A stretch of DNA of 45,087 nucleotides from an uncultured Porphyromonadaceae bacterium (lineage in GTDB: Bacteria; Bacteroidota; Bacteroidia; Bacteroidales; Muribaculaceae), in contig URMA01000018.1 in NCBI GenBank assembly GCA_900548875.1, positions 1 to 45,087 of the forward strand, in the 5' to 3' direction. This document shows, in pieces, positions 1-8,055 of the stretch. The position numbers and the translations under genes are program-made. The notes below the pieces were generated by a model that saw only the letters and a list, made by a program, of their open reading frames with translations, was not told the DNA's origin and did not search any database. Every line of letters begins with the position of its first letter. The stretch's first letter is position 1.

Positions 1-2
1 CG

Positions 3-827
3 GGAGGCGCTACCCGCCGTTCCGTACTGGTGAATCTGGGTGGGGGCGTGGTTACTGACCTCGGAGGTTTTGCCGCCGCCACGTTCAAGCGCGGTATGCG
101 TTTTATCAATGTGCCGACCACGCTGCTCAGTGCCGTCGACGCAGCCGTTGGCGGAAAGACGGGCATAAATTTCAACGGGCTGAAAAACGAGCTTGGCGTT
201 TTCTGCGAGGCGCAGGCGGTCGTTATTTCCACCTGCTTTTTCCGTACGTTGCCGGAACATGAAATAAAGTCGGGCTATGCCGAAATGCTGAAGCATGGAT
301 TGCTGAGCGGCGAGAAAGCCTACAAAAAACTGCTTGCCTACGATTTTGAGTGCAGCGACGGCGACGAACTTCTGTCATTGTTGCAGGAATCGGTGGAAGT
401 GAAACGCCGTATCGTGGAGCAGGACCCATTTGAAAAGGGACTGCGTCGGGCGTTGAATCTGGGACACACGGCAGGGCATGCGTTTGAAAGTTTCTCCATG
501 CGCCATGGCCGTCCTGTGTCGCACGGCTATGCCGTAGCCTGGGGACTGGTGGTGGAGGCCGTTCTGTCGAAACTGGTCAAGGGCATGGACAGCGAGATTC
601 TCTACGGCCTTGCCGATTATGTATATCGTCATTACGGAGTATTCCCGATAACTTGCGACGATTACGACGAGCTGTTGGAACTGATGCGCCACGACAAGAA
701 AAGCGAATCGGGCGAGTACAACTTTACGCTGATTCGCCGCGTAGGGGAGGTGGAAGTCGACTGCCATTTGCCGGAATCGGAGATACGTACGGCACTTGAT
801 ATCTATCGGGATTTGATGCACATATAG
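3..827 (+). CDS. aroB: 3-dehydroquinate synthase (5'-truncated by window edge)
   Basis: Second step of the shikimate pathway: converts DAHP to 3-dehydroquinate with NAD and a divalent metal, in the cytoplasm. The frame is open from the first full codon (position 3) and begins inside the NAD-binding loop (GGATRRSVLVNLGGG, then VVTDLGGF), so the true start lies left of the window. Also visible are the conserved PTTLLSAVDAAVGGKTGIN stretch, the E-x-K-x-G-Y-A-E-M-L-K-H segment, and the metal-ligand histidines in LNLGHTAGHAFE and in GRPVSHGYAVAWG. About 275 codons are present, the C-terminal three quarters of a roughly 350-residue enzyme. The stop is 21 bp from the end of the convergent gene on the other strand. 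Identification is secure; the GTG at 30 is an internal valine, not a start. Confidence 0.96.
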   Translation, partial: GGATRRSVLVNLGGGVVTDLGGFAAATFKRGMRFINVPTTLLSAVDAAVGGKTGINFNGLKNELGVFCEAQAVVISTCFFRTLPEHEIKSGYAEMLKHGLLSGEKAYKKLLAYDFECSDGDELLSLLQESVEVKRRIVEQDPFEKGLRRALNLGHTAGHAFESFSMRHGRPVSHGYAVAWGLVVEAVLSKLVKGMDSEILYGLADYVYRHYGVFPITCDDYDELLELMRHDKKSESGEYNFTLIRRVGEVEVDCHLPESEIRTALDIYRDLMHI

Positions 828-848
828 CAGCTTCCGTCGCGGGGCGGA

Positions 849-1334
849 CTATTGTCCGGCACCGACGGTTATCTTTACGTCATAACTGAGGAGCGTGTAT
901 GCCACTTTATAGGGTGTAGCGCTCCTTTTCGGTTTTTTACCGAGGTGGTAGTAGAAATTATGTTGGCGGTCGAATGAGCGTACTGATATCTGGCGCGTGG
1001 CTGCTGCCGGAATGTCGCAGTTTATGTCATGGAATTCTTCATGAATCATGGTCCCGTCGGGCATGCTGTAAGTGAACTTGACGCAAAGGCGCGAGATGTG
1101 GAAGGGCGTTTCGTTGGTGACGAAAAATGTTTCGTTGGCATCATTCAGGGTTTTGCTGTAGCCAGAAAATGTGATGCGGTCGGCATAGCGGAGTGTGTCG
1201 GCCGGGCCGGTCTGTTGCAGCTCTTCGATGACGGAAAGCGGTGTTAACTGTGGGCGCAGGGTGTTGACCTTGCGTCTGGCTGACAGTGGAAATATGGCAG
1301 CGACGATAAGAATCAGGGGCAGAATGTGTTTCAT
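849..1334 (-). CDS. small secreted protein of unknown function
   Basis: Predicted 161-residue protein starting MKHILPLILIVAAIFPLSA, a typical signal peptide of about 20 residues. The open frame extends further upstream, but that extension lies inside the preceding gene, has no signal sequence and is rich in Arg/Gln, so I start at 1334. The mature part has a beta-rich look: FSGYSKTLNDANETFFVTNET, then a conserved-looking DINCDIPAAATRQI segment and the ending ATPYKVAYTLLSYDVKI. It resembles a Bacteroidales-restricted family of exported proteins with no known function. It is the last gene of a three-gene minus-strand run, with 2 bp between it and the gene upstream, so it is probably translated with that gene. 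No function is assigned. Confidence 0.75.
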   Translation of the reverse strand: MKHILPLILIVAAIFPLSARRKVNTLRPQLTPLSVIEELQQTGPADTLRYADRITFSGYSKTLNDANETFFVTNETPFHISRLCVKFTYSMPDGTMIHEEFHDINCDIPAAATRQISVRSFDRQHNFYYHLGKKPKRSATPYKVAYTLLSYDVKITVGAGQ

Positions 1335-1336
1335 TG

Positions 1337-1921
1337 TCAGAAGTATATGGTTTCGTTTTCGGCGTTGTCTGTCTCTATTTTTCGTAAGCCGGGTTGCGGC
1401 TTCTCCTTGTCGAAATGCGGATAGATTCCGAGGCCCTGCAGTGTGGCGTTGGGGATGACTCTTGCCAAATTTACTCTCAGCCTGAAGGTTAGTTCCGGAT
1501 TGCTGAACAGCACTGCCTTGCCCTTCGCCGTGATTACGGCCTTGCTTTCGACAAGCGTGTGCGACAGGCCTTCTTCCAGATCGCGGTAAATGTAGCAATA
1601 GAGTTCCGAAGGTGCTGCTGCACGCACCATATAGCCTATAATCGTTCCCCGGTCGACGGTTTTGTCGGCCGATTCGATGGCCACAATCCGATAGTATGCC
1701 GGAGAATGGAACGCAGAGGTGTTTTCCGTGTGCTTTTCAATTCCTACAATCATGCCCCTTTCGGGATATGCCCAAAGCCCTGTCAGGCTGTCGGCTGACT
1801 GCTGGACATGTTGCGCCGGCTTCCAGTCATAGCCTCTCAGCGGTTTCACTGAGTCGGGAAATTCCATTGCTGCCAAGCAGAGCGGCAAGAGGAATGTCAG
1901 TATGACTAAAAGCCGGCGCAT
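1337..1921 (-). CDS. secreted protein of unknown function
   Basis: A 194-residue protein with a hydrophobic N-terminal signal (MRRLLVILTFLLPLCLA). The mature part contains LTGLWAYPERGMIVGIEKH, a pattern of short beta strands, and GTIIGYMVRAAAPSELYCYIYRD, suggestive of a small beta-sandwich or lipocalin-like exported protein; that fold is only a guess. It lies 19 bp downstream of the DUF3078 protein gene and 2 bp upstream of the next small secreted-protein gene, so the three probably form one transcript for envelope proteins. I do not recognise a named family. Confidence 0.75.
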   Translation of the reverse strand: MRRLLVILTFLLPLCLAAMEFPDSVKPLRGYDWKPAQHVQQSADSLTGLWAYPERGMIVGIEKHTENTSAFHSPAYYRIVAIESADKTVDRGTIIGYMVRAAAPSELYCYIYRDLEEGLSHTLVESKAVITAKGKAVLFSNPELTFRLRVNLARVIPNATLQGLGIYPHFDKEKPQPGLRKIETDNAENETIYF

Positions 1922-1940
1922 ATTATGTGATTGTCGTTAC

Positions 1941-3461
1941 CTACATGTTGAATCGGTATTGCAGACCAAAGCTGAATATTTCCTTAAACTGCCAGTATTT
2001 CCACTTGTCGTTGTAGTTGGCCGAGTCGTCGAAACGAAGGTGGGCATAAATCTGCGTGGAAATGTATTTGTTTACCGAGAAATTCATTGTCGTTTCCAGG
2101 TCGCTTTGCAGATAGGAATAGTCGGAGAAGACGAACCAGCGGGAGGACAGCGAAATGCCCGGAACGATAGTCCATGTCAGCTTGCACTCGCTGCTCGAAC
2201 CTATCTCATGTCCCAGTCTTTTACCGTTTGAGATACCGTAGACCGACGGGTCGACACGCGAGTCCTTGCAAATCTTCATGTTGTAGGAAAGCGGTGACAA
2301 TGACGCGTCGAACTGGCATGTTCCACGGCTGTTCGACGTGGAATACGTCATACCGATACCGGTATTCAGTTCACCCGGGGTGAGGAGAGAGGCTGTCAGA
2401 TTATAGGTGTTGGTTTCGTAGTTGTTCAACAACTGTGTCTTGAACTGGAGGTTCATACTGTAGTAGAACTTTTTCGTAGCCTTGATACCGAATTTTGTGT
2501 TGAATTGCAGGAGGTCTTCATTGATGGCATAGTCGCGCAATTCATCGTCGGGCGCGGAGTTCAAGCCCAGTTTGTACTGGAATGTCATTTCGAACAGCTT
2601 GTTCGGGTTCAGCGTCTGGTTCAGTTTCAGGTCGTAGTAGATGTTGCCGATGGCGTTGAGGTTCTTGGTTCCGCCCTGATACCAGTTCTCCGACAAGTAG
2701 GATTGTGAGAATTGCAGCATGGAACTGAAACTGTGAATCCAATTCTTTTTCTTGATGTCGTTTTCCGGCGCTTCGTGCGGCAACGAAATCTTACGTTCGT
2801 GAATGACCAGCTTGTTTTTCTTTACGTCGGCAGTCACCTTGTACTCTTTCGGAGGTTCCGGAAGCATGGATATGTTGAAGGGAACGAGCCATGGCGACTG
2901 ACAGATGATGCGGTTGATGTGCAGGCGTTCAAACCAAATTTGCCAGCCGAGGTTGTCGTTCCATTCCGGCGTGAAGTCCAGTTTCGTCGGTTTATAGCCG
3001 TTGGTCCATTCCGGCAGGGTGATGGGTCTGTCGGGAATGTCGCTATAGGCATAGAACACAATCGGCAGAAACAGCAGGCTTTCCACCGAGGGCTTGGAGC
3101 TCTGTTGTGCCAACGAATCGGCAAGTGCCAACAGCTGGACAGAATTGTCGACGGCCGTTGGTATGGTGTCTGTGACTTTTTTTCGTGAATTCAACAGTTT
3201 CGTAGTCTTTACTCTTGTCGTTTTTGTCGCTTTCGTCGTTTTCGTTTTAAGCGAATCCGCAGAAGCCGACTCTTTTTGAGCGGTTGACGTTTTCACATTC
3301 TGTAGGGTAGGATTGGCGGCAGCATTGTCCGTAGCTTTCACTTGAACAGCCGGCTGGAGAGTGCTTGCCGAGGTTCCAACGGAATCCGTCATTTGGTTTG
3401 CTGATAAAGATAACGTTGCGAATAATGCAGCAAAGAGCGACAACGCGTATTTCTTTTTCAT
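1941..3461 (-). CDS. DUF3078-type outer-membrane protein
   Basis: A 506-residue exported protein. It starts with a signal peptide (MKKKYALSLFAALFATLSLSA), followed by a long Thr/Lys/Ser/Ala-rich low-complexity region to about residue 95. A compact region follows, then from about residue 235 a beta-barrel-like part with many alternating aromatic strands. The motif QSYLSENWYQGGTKNLNAIG and the ending FSFGLQYRFNM (terminal aromatic plus FNM) fit the Bacteroidota family DUF3078, predicted outer-membrane proteins of unknown function. It heads the minus-strand run with two small secreted proteins. The start is supported by the signal peptide and by a gap of 45 bp to the upstream DUF2007 gene. Family call is from motif memory, not a search. 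Confidence 0.8.
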   Translation of the reverse strand: MKKKYALSLFAALFATLSLSANQMTDSVGTSASTLQPAVQVKATDNAAANPTLQNVKTSTAQKESASADSLKTKTTKATKTTRVKTTKLLNSRKKVTDTIPTAVDNSVQLLALADSLAQQSSKPSVESLLFLPIVFYAYSDIPDRPITLPEWTNGYKPTKLDFTPEWNDNLGWQIWFERLHINRIICQSPWLVPFNISMLPEPPKEYKVTADVKKNKLVIHERKISLPHEAPENDIKKKNWIHSFSSMLQFSQSYLSENWYQGGTKNLNAIGNIYYDLKLNQTLNPNKLFEMTFQYKLGLNSAPDDELRDYAINEDLLQFNTKFGIKATKKFYYSMNLQFKTQLLNNYETNTYNLTASLLTPGELNTGIGMTYSTSNSRGTCQFDASLSPLSYNMKICKDSRVDPSVYGISNGKRLGHEIGSSSECKLTWTIVPGISLSSRWFVFSDYSYLQSDLETTMNFSVNKYISTQIYAHLRFDDSANYNDKWKYWQFKEIFSFGLQYRFNM

Positions 3462-3506
3462 ACACTTATAATTATGTTTTATAGTTTGTATTATCGTGGG
3501 TCTGAC

Positions 3507-3752
3507 TTATATGTCCGATTCTGTTGTTTCTGAGTTTCGGGCGACAATTTCTTTTGCAGCGTCAAAATCCTTTCTGAACACAAGAATGCGCACCTTGCTT
3601 GCCGAACAGTCGGGCAACGGCAACAGCGATGACATATTTTCATTTGCGATAACACATTCAATGCCGTTTGTGTTCAATACGCCTTTGATGATGTAGGCTG
3701 TTACGGCATCGGGATATGCGTCAAATGTCACAAGGTCTTCTGGATTTTCCAT
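3507..3752 (-). CDS. DUF2007 domain protein
   Basis: An 81-residue soluble protein (MENPEDLVTFDAYPDAVTAYIIKGVLNTNGIECVIANEN, ending in an acidic tail). The layout (beta strand, Pro-x-x-Ala helix selecting against I-x-G-x-L-x-x-x-G-I, then a strand ending V-R-I-L-V and E/D-x-x-A-A-K-E-I-V) matches DUF2007, small ferredoxin-like-fold proteins annotated as putative signal transducers, with no established role. The gene has its own likely promoter (TATCTTTG at 3850-3857 on this strand) and a roughly 95-nt leader with an elaborate potential fold, described separately. Confidence 0.85.
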   Translation of the reverse strand: MENPEDLVTFDAYPDAVTAYIIKGVLNTNGIECVIANENMSSLLPLPDCSASKVRILVFRKDFDAAKEIVARNSETTESDI

Positions 3753-3765
3753 ATTGTCAAATTTT

Positions 3766-3846
3766 TTATAAATAACCGGAGGCGAGTCCTGATACCCGTG
3801 AAAACGTGGTATTCACGCTAGACTTTGCCGAAGGGCCGCCTGTCAT
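3766..3846 (-). ncRNA. structured leader of the DUF2007 gene (candidate cis-regulatory RNA)
   Basis: Between mltG and the DUF2007 gene, minus-strand RNA can form: a closing stem 3841-3837 with 3784-3780 (AGGCG/CGCCU); a small GCC-CUUC-GGC hairpin at 3836-3827; a second closing stem 3824-3821 with 3788-3785 (AGUC/GACU); and inside it either an H-type pseudoknot (CGUGAA 3817-3812 with UUCACG 3802-3797, plus UACC 3811-3808 with GGUA 3796-3793) or the alternative hairpin AUACC-A-CGU/ACG-GGUAU. The two inner folds exclude each other. The same segment also reads as a 26-codon ORF (ATG at 3846-3844, stop ending at 3766), so a leader peptide is an alternative. I do not recognise a known riboswitch class. 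Confidence 0.45.
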
Positions 3847-3849
3847 CTA

Positions 3850-3857
3850 CAAAGATA
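3850..3857 (-). promoter_or_regulatory. -7 box (TATCTTTG) for the DUF2007 transcript
   Basis: The octamer fits the Bacteroidota TAnnTTTG -7 element and would start transcription just before the structured leader. No convincing -33 TTTG lies at the usual 19-21 bp spacing. Confidence 0.5.
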
Positions 3858-3927
3858 CAATGTTTTGTTGGATTATCCCAACAATATCAGTAGTTTGGCC
3901 GTACTTATTTTTGAATGCCGGTATCCT

Positions 3928-4977
3928 TTATTTTATGCCCAGCCGATTAAGGGCAGCCTGATAGCGGCGGGCGTTGGCCATGTGCTCGTCAGGAGATGCC
4001 GTAAAATTGTGGAAACCTGAAAAATCTTCTTTTGCGCACATGAAAATATAGTCGTGTTGCGGAGCATTGAGCACTGCGTCCAGCGTCGTTTTTTCCGGCA
4101 GACGGATAGGGCCGGGAGGCAGTCCGAGATTGCGGTAAGTGTTGTAGGGGGAATTGATTTCCAGATGTTTGTGCATGACGCGCTGCAACTGAAAATCGCC
4201 TACAGCGAATTTTACGGTCGGGTCCGACTGTAGCATGATGCCTTTTTCCAACCGGTTAAGATAAAGGCGCGCCACTTTTCCTTTTTCGGTCGGTTGCGCT
4301 GTCTCTTCTTCTACGATGGAAGCAAGTGTTGACACTTCAGTAAGTGTCAGCCCCAGTTCTTTCGCTTTTTTCCGTCGGCCGTCATTCCAAAATTCCTTGT
4401 AGGCGGCATGGATTTTTTTCAGAACCTGCTCCGGGGTAGCCGTCCAGTAGAATTCGTAAGTGTCGGGGATGAGCATGGCGGGAATTGTTTCTTTCGTCAC
4501 GCCGTATTCATTACAGGTTTCGGCAGAAGTGAGGCATTTCAGCATGTCGTCTTTCGAAAAGCAGAAGGCACCGCCGGCACGTTCGGCGAAATCATCCAGC
4601 GTGCGGAGGTTGTTGAATGTGAATTTGAACGGCTGCTGCTCTTTGTAGGCCAGTTTCTTCCAAAGACGGATGGGCGATGTTCCGGCTGGAATATAGTAGC
4701 GTCCGACGCAGTTTTCAATGTGTTTTCCGGCAGTGCCGTTCAGCTGTATCACTTTCCGTGCTATTTTCTCTCCGAAATAATTCTGGAGCGAGTCTTTGAG
4801 CGCGGCTTCCGTCGTGTTGGGATAGATGTAGAACACTGTGTCTTCGGTTGTTTTGGAAGAGAACAGGGGTAAAACCACGATTGCACCCACAATGAGTATT
4901 GTGAGTGCAATGGCGGTTATGACGAGTTTTTTCTTTGTCGTCCTTTTTCTTGGAATATCAACTTTTTCGTTTTCCAT
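3928..4977 (-). CDS. mltG: endolytic murein transglycosylase MltG
   Basis: Membrane-anchored lytic transglycosylase that cleaves nascent glycan strands and is thought to set peptidoglycan chain length. A basic N-terminus (PRKRTTKKK) leads into one membrane helix (LVITAIALTILIVGAIVVLPLF) and a periplasmic YceG-like domain. The catalytic glutamate lies in TLASIVEEET, and the substrate-groove motifs LQSDPTVKFA, NSPYNTYRNLGLPPGPI and PDEHMANARRYQAALNRL are all present. Length is about 349 residues, normal for the family. I prefer the ATG at 4977 (MENEKVDIPRKR); an in-frame ATG at 4998 adds seven residues and overlaps the stop of the upstream gene by 8 bp. Both starts are plausible. Confidence 0.93.
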   Translation of the reverse strand: MENEKVDIPRKRTTKKKLVITAIALTILIVGAIVVLPLFSSKTTEDTVFYIYPNTTEAALKDSLQNYFGEKIARKVIQLNGTAGKHIENCVGRYYIPAGTSPIRLWKKLAYKEQQPFKFTFNNLRTLDDFAERAGGAFCFSKDDMLKCLTSAETCNEYGVTKETIPAMLIPDTYEFYWTATPEQVLKKIHAAYKEFWNDGRRKKAKELGLTLTEVSTLASIVEEETAQPTEKGKVARLYLNRLEKGIMLQSDPTVKFAVGDFQLQRVMHKHLEINSPYNTYRNLGLPPGPIRLPEKTTLDAVLNAPQHDYIFMCAKEDFSGFHNFTASPDEHMANARRYQAALNRLGIK

Positions 4978-4990
4978 CAGGGTGATAATG

Positions 4991-5941
4991 TTAATCATAT
5001 CCGTAGCTTAATGTGGTATAGTAGCGTGACTGTCCGCCAAATGACGTTTGCAGTTCGTAGGACAGTGTAATGAAATGCTCGCCGAAACGGTCGAACCATG
5101 CCGTTTGCAGCATGTTGCCGACCTGATACGAATTGGCAGGCGGCCCGTACAGCTGGCTCAACTTGCGTTGCAGTTTGTTGTAGCGCGACAGGTTGAAACG
5201 GCTTGACGAGTCGGAGAAGCTGATGCTTGTCAGTCGTCCTGTCCAGTCGTAGTAGGCAATGGCATCCTCCCATCTGTATCCCAACTCCTTCACATCGCGC
5301 AGGTATATTTCCCTGTCGCTGTATCCGTCAATGTCATATCCGCTGCTCCAAAGCAGGTTGATGCTGTTGTTGAGTGAAAGTCCGAATGACAGCCCAAGGA
5401 AGGTGTTGAGAATCGGAGCTTTGCTATAGGGTACGAATGTCAGCGGACGATGCGGGCGCGGAACCGGTTTCCAGCACGGACGGTTGGGACGGTAGGGCGG
5501 CGGTGCCGGCGAAAATGTCGGATGTCCGGGATGCGGCGGACGGTCGATGTGTGGTCTGCCATCGGGACGGTGACCACCAGTGGGCCGGTTGATGATTCCG
5601 CCCGGACCTCCGCCGTTGGGCTTGTGTCCGTTGTTCGGCCGGTTGGGCGTTCCACCGGGATTGCCGCTGTTTGGCCTGTGTCCGTTGTTAGGGCGGTTGG
5701 GTAATCCTCCGGGATTACCGCCGGGTCTGCCTCCGTTGGGACGGTTGCCTGACGGCTTGTCGGGTTTTGAAGGCTTGTTGGGCTTCTCCGTTTTTTCCGG
5801 TCTGTCGTTTTTTGAGGCTTTTCCGCCCCTGTATCCGTTGTATTGCGGCACACTCGATTGAACTGCATGGATTTCAGCTGTCGGAATAATCAAAGCTATG
5901 GCAACAATTGCCCCCAATAGGATTCTGACTGTCGTTTTCAT
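4991..5941 (-). CDS. secreted Gly/Pro/Asn-repeat protein
   Basis: A 316-residue exported protein: signal peptide (MKTTVRILLGAIVAIALIIPTAEIHA), a lysine/proline-rich linker (EKTEKPNKPSKPDKPSG), then a tandem repeat of about 18-20 residues whose units read NPGGLPNRPNNGHRPNSG, NPGGTPNRPNNGHKPNGG and a diverged GPGGIINRPTGGHRPDGR. A proline/histidine-rich stretch follows, then a folded C-terminal region (from about residue 170) rich in Tyr/Ser with LGYRWEDAIAYYDWTGRLTSISFSD. The repeat resembles cell-wall or matrix linkers. The gene sits directly upstream of mltG, close to or overlapping its start, so the two are probably co-transcribed. A wall-associated role is an inference; no family is recognised. 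Confidence 0.75.
   Translation of the reverse strand: MKTTVRILLGAIVAIALIIPTAEIHAVQSSVPQYNGYRGGKASKNDRPEKTEKPNKPSKPDKPSGNRPNGGRPGGNPGGLPNRPNNGHRPNSGNPGGTPNRPNNGHKPNGGGPGGIINRPTGGHRPDGRPHIDRPPHPGHPTFSPAPPPYRPNRPCWKPVPRPHRPLTFVPYSKAPILNTFLGLSFGLSLNNSINLLWSSGYDIDGYSDREIYLRDVKELGYRWEDAIAYYDWTGRLTSISFSDSSSRFNLSRYNKLQRKLSQLYGPPANSYQVGNMLQTAWFDRFGEHFITLSYELQTSFGGQSRYYTTLSYGYD
5580..5735 (-). repeat. in-frame tandem repeat of about 54-63 bp coding Gly/Pro/Asn units
   Basis: The DNA contains several copies of an approximately 60-bp unit (for example, two near-copies around 5630-5700 reading NRPNNGH-x-PN on the minus strand). It lies within the secreted repeat protein gene and may vary in copy number by slippage. 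Confidence 0.6.
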
Positions 5942-6071
5942 AATGATTACATCTGTATCGTTTCTTTAATCAATAGACCGACAGTTTGCCGGTTGGTTTA
6001 ATGCTGTTTACGGAATTGACAAAATTTGTGACAAAATGAGATACCTGCATTCAAATGTTAAATATAATTCT

Positions 6072-6079
6072 TAAATTTG
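6072..6079 (+). promoter_or_regulatory. -7 box (TAAATTTG) for the SusR-type regulator
   Basis: Matches TAnnTTTG. It predicts a transcript starting near 6086 and a leader of about 50 nt before the ATG at 6137, which also argues against the TTG start at 6095. Confidence 0.45.
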
Positions 6080-6136
6080 TAGTGGTGAAATTTTTTGAAA
6101 ATATTAACTCTTAATCTATCCGGTTTGAATGCTAAT

Positions 6137-7792
6137 ATGAAAAACCTTTCCTATGTTCTGCTGATGGTTGTGGGTTGCTTGCTGTGGTGCTGTTCGCCTG
6201 CGGAGACACCGATTGAGCAATCGTTGCGGCGCTTGGACGACAGTATTGCCAACCGAAAGGGCATCCAGGTACGTAAAGAGCAGCAGTTGCAGCAGTTTCG
6301 GGCGTTGGTCGAGGAGGCGAAGCAGCCTCGCGAACGCTATGAGGCCTTGTCGGCGCTTTATGATGCATACCGAAATTATAATGTAGATTCAACTCTTCAC
6401 TACGCATTAATGAAAAAAGTGGTGGCGCTATCCGTCGAAGATCCGTCGCTGGTTCAGGATGCTACGCTCGACATTGTCAGCATCAGCGCCATTAACGGAT
6501 TCTATGTGGAAGCACTTCGGGAATTGGAGAAGCTGGATACGGCTCGGTTGTCGCCTGAAATTTATCAGAAATACCTGCAGACGCGTGTGACGCTTTACGA
6601 CTCCATGGTAAATACCTATCGAGAGCAGGGAATATGGGACAATTACAGCCAAATGCTGGTGGCATACAGGAAAAAACTGCTGCCTTTGCTGAACGCCGAC
6701 AGTCCTGATTTTCTGATTATGCTGATTTCGCTGGAAAGGGAAACGGGCGGAGTGAAGAAAGAAAGCATTGTGGCTGCCGAAAACCGGCTGGCTGCCGACG
6801 AAAGCCTTTCGATGCACCAAAAGGCGGTGCTTCACTATGTGTTGTCGCATGCCTATGAAGAGCATAACGACCAGGAACAGGCGTTGTACCATCTGATTCA
6901 GTCGGCTATCTACGATATCAGCACTCCCGTACGCGAGCATAAGTCGCTGTATGAACTGGCCGACAAACTTTTCGAGAAAGGGGATATCGAACGTGCCTAC
7001 CGCTATATCGATACCTCCATTGAAGATTTGTCGAACACGAAGGCCCGGGTGCAGATGCAGTCGCTCGAAGATTTGATTCCCGGTATCATATCGGCTTACA
7101 ACGCGAAAAAGGAAAGCGACCGTTTCAATCTGACCTTACTTTTGCTGGCAGTCAGTGTGGTGGCGGTCTTGCTGATAGTGCTGTTGCTTTTGTTGTCGCG
7201 TGCCAAGAAGAAGGTGCAGCAGTCCAATCAGCGGACAAAGGAAATGAACGTCGCCCTTAATGAAACCAACAGCGAACTGAGCGAGCTAAACCGGCGTATT
7301 GCCGAATCCGACAATGTAAAGGAAATCTATATAGGTCAATACATCGAGATGTGCTCGTCCTATATCGACCGGATGGAGAAATACCGTGCGAATCTGTTGA
7401 ACGTGTCGCGGACAAAGGGGGCAAAGGAACTTACCGAGGCTTTGAAATCGTCGTCGTTCATCAGCAGCGAACTGAGCGATTTCTATTTGAAATTCGATGT
7501 GTCGTTTCTGCATATCTATCCGAATTTCGTCGAGGAATTCAACAGTCTTCTTCGCGAAGAATGCCGGTTTGACATTACTCCTGGGAAACCGTTGAACACC
7601 GAACTTCGGGTGTTTGCCTTGATTCGGTTGGGCATTACCGACAGCAATAAGATAGCCGAGTTCCTCCGCCGTTCGGTTTCCACTATCTACAATTATCGGG
7701 TGAAAATGCGCAATGCCGCAAGATTCGATCGGGAGGATTTTGAAAAGCAGGTGATGAAAATAGGTAAGAATGATTTCAAAACTGACTACTAA
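6137..7792 (+). CDS. membrane-anchored SusR/DUF6377-type transcriptional regulator
   Basis: A 551-residue protein: N-terminal export signal with a possible lipoprotein-like cysteine cluster (LLMVVGCLLWCCSP), a helical periplasmic region that looks like TPR repeats (about 30-325), one strong membrane helix at about 331-355 (LTLLLLAVSVVAVLLIVLLLLL), a coiled-coil (NQRTKEMNVALNETNSELSELN), and a cytoplasmic C-terminal domain ending in a helix-turn-helix-like segment near 500-535 (SNKIAEFLRRSVSTIYNYR). This is the DUF6377 layout, and resembles the starch regulator SusR of Bacteroides, which senses sugar in the periplasm and binds DNA in the cytoplasm. The next gene is a SusB-type GH97, supporting control of starch or alpha-glucan genes. 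An in-frame TTG at 6095 is possible, but the ATG at 6137 gives a clean signal sequence. Confidence 0.82.
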   Translation: MKNLSYVLLMVVGCLLWCCSPAETPIEQSLRRLDDSIANRKGIQVRKEQQLQQFRALVEEAKQPRERYEALSALYDAYRNYNVDSTLHYALMKKVVALSVEDPSLVQDATLDIVSISAINGFYVEALRELEKLDTARLSPEIYQKYLQTRVTLYDSMVNTYREQGIWDNYSQMLVAYRKKLLPLLNADSPDFLIMLISLERETGGVKKESIVAAENRLAADESLSMHQKAVLHYVLSHAYEEHNDQEQALYHLIQSAIYDISTPVREHKSLYELADKLFEKGDIERAYRYIDTSIEDLSNTKARVQMQSLEDLIPGIISAYNAKKESDRFNLTLLLLAVSVVAVLLIVLLLLLSRAKKKVQQSNQRTKEMNVALNETNSELSELNRRIAESDNVKEIYIGQYIEMCSSYIDRMEKYRANLLNVSRTKGAKELTEALKSSSFISSELSDFYLKFDVSFLHIYPNFVEEFNSLLREECRFDITPGKPLNTELRVFALIRLGITDSNKIAEFLRRSVSTIYNYRVKMRNAARFDREDFEKQVMKIGKNDFKTDY

Positions 7793-7874
7793 TATTTATT
7801 GGCTTGCGTTTGTTAATTTGTTGATATGTAATATTATAATGTTTTAATTTTACTACTATTTTTATCAAATATGA

Positions 7875-7904
7875 TTGCAGATAGCATTATAGTTCTTAAT
7901 TTTG
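7875..7904 (+). promoter_or_regulatory. sigma-ABfr-type promoter of the GH97 gene
   Basis: A TTG at 7875-7877 (-33), a 19-bp spacer, and TAATTTTG at 7897-7904 (-7) fit the Bacteroidota consensus in both boxes and spacing. The predicted start is about 7910, giving a leader of about 145 nt. Confidence 0.65.
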
Positions 7905-7910
7905 AACTGT

Positions 7911-7998
7911 AATAAGGAAGTACGGCATAACAGGAACGACAAGTTCATTGATTCAGAAAAAATTAATACTTTATTTAAAGGAATTGTACTTCCTTATT
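7911..7998 (+). promoter_or_regulatory. long inverted repeat in the GH97 mRNA leader
   Basis: AATAAGGAAGTAC at 7911-7923 is the perfect reverse complement of GTACTTCCTTATT at 7986-7998, with a 62-nt loop. The left arm begins at the predicted transcription start, so the mRNA 5' end would be base-paired in a 13-bp stem. No poly-U follows, so this is not a terminator; mRNA stabilisation or control of translation are possibilities. Confidence 0.6.
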
Positions 7999-8055
7999 TA
8001 TATATCACTGTTGACTTGAAGAAAACATCAAATATAAACATTAAAATTTTTTACT

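Noticed and set aside
1335..1598. Extended N-terminus for the 849-1334 gene
   Set aside because: The extension overlaps the upstream gene and lacks a signal sequence; the ATG at 1334 opens with a clear signal peptide.
3781..3840. Hammerhead-like ribozyme on the plus strand (CTGATA ... GAAAAC)
   Set aside because: The conserved CUGAUGA core is absent; the fold is better explained on the minus strand as the leader of the DUF2007 gene.
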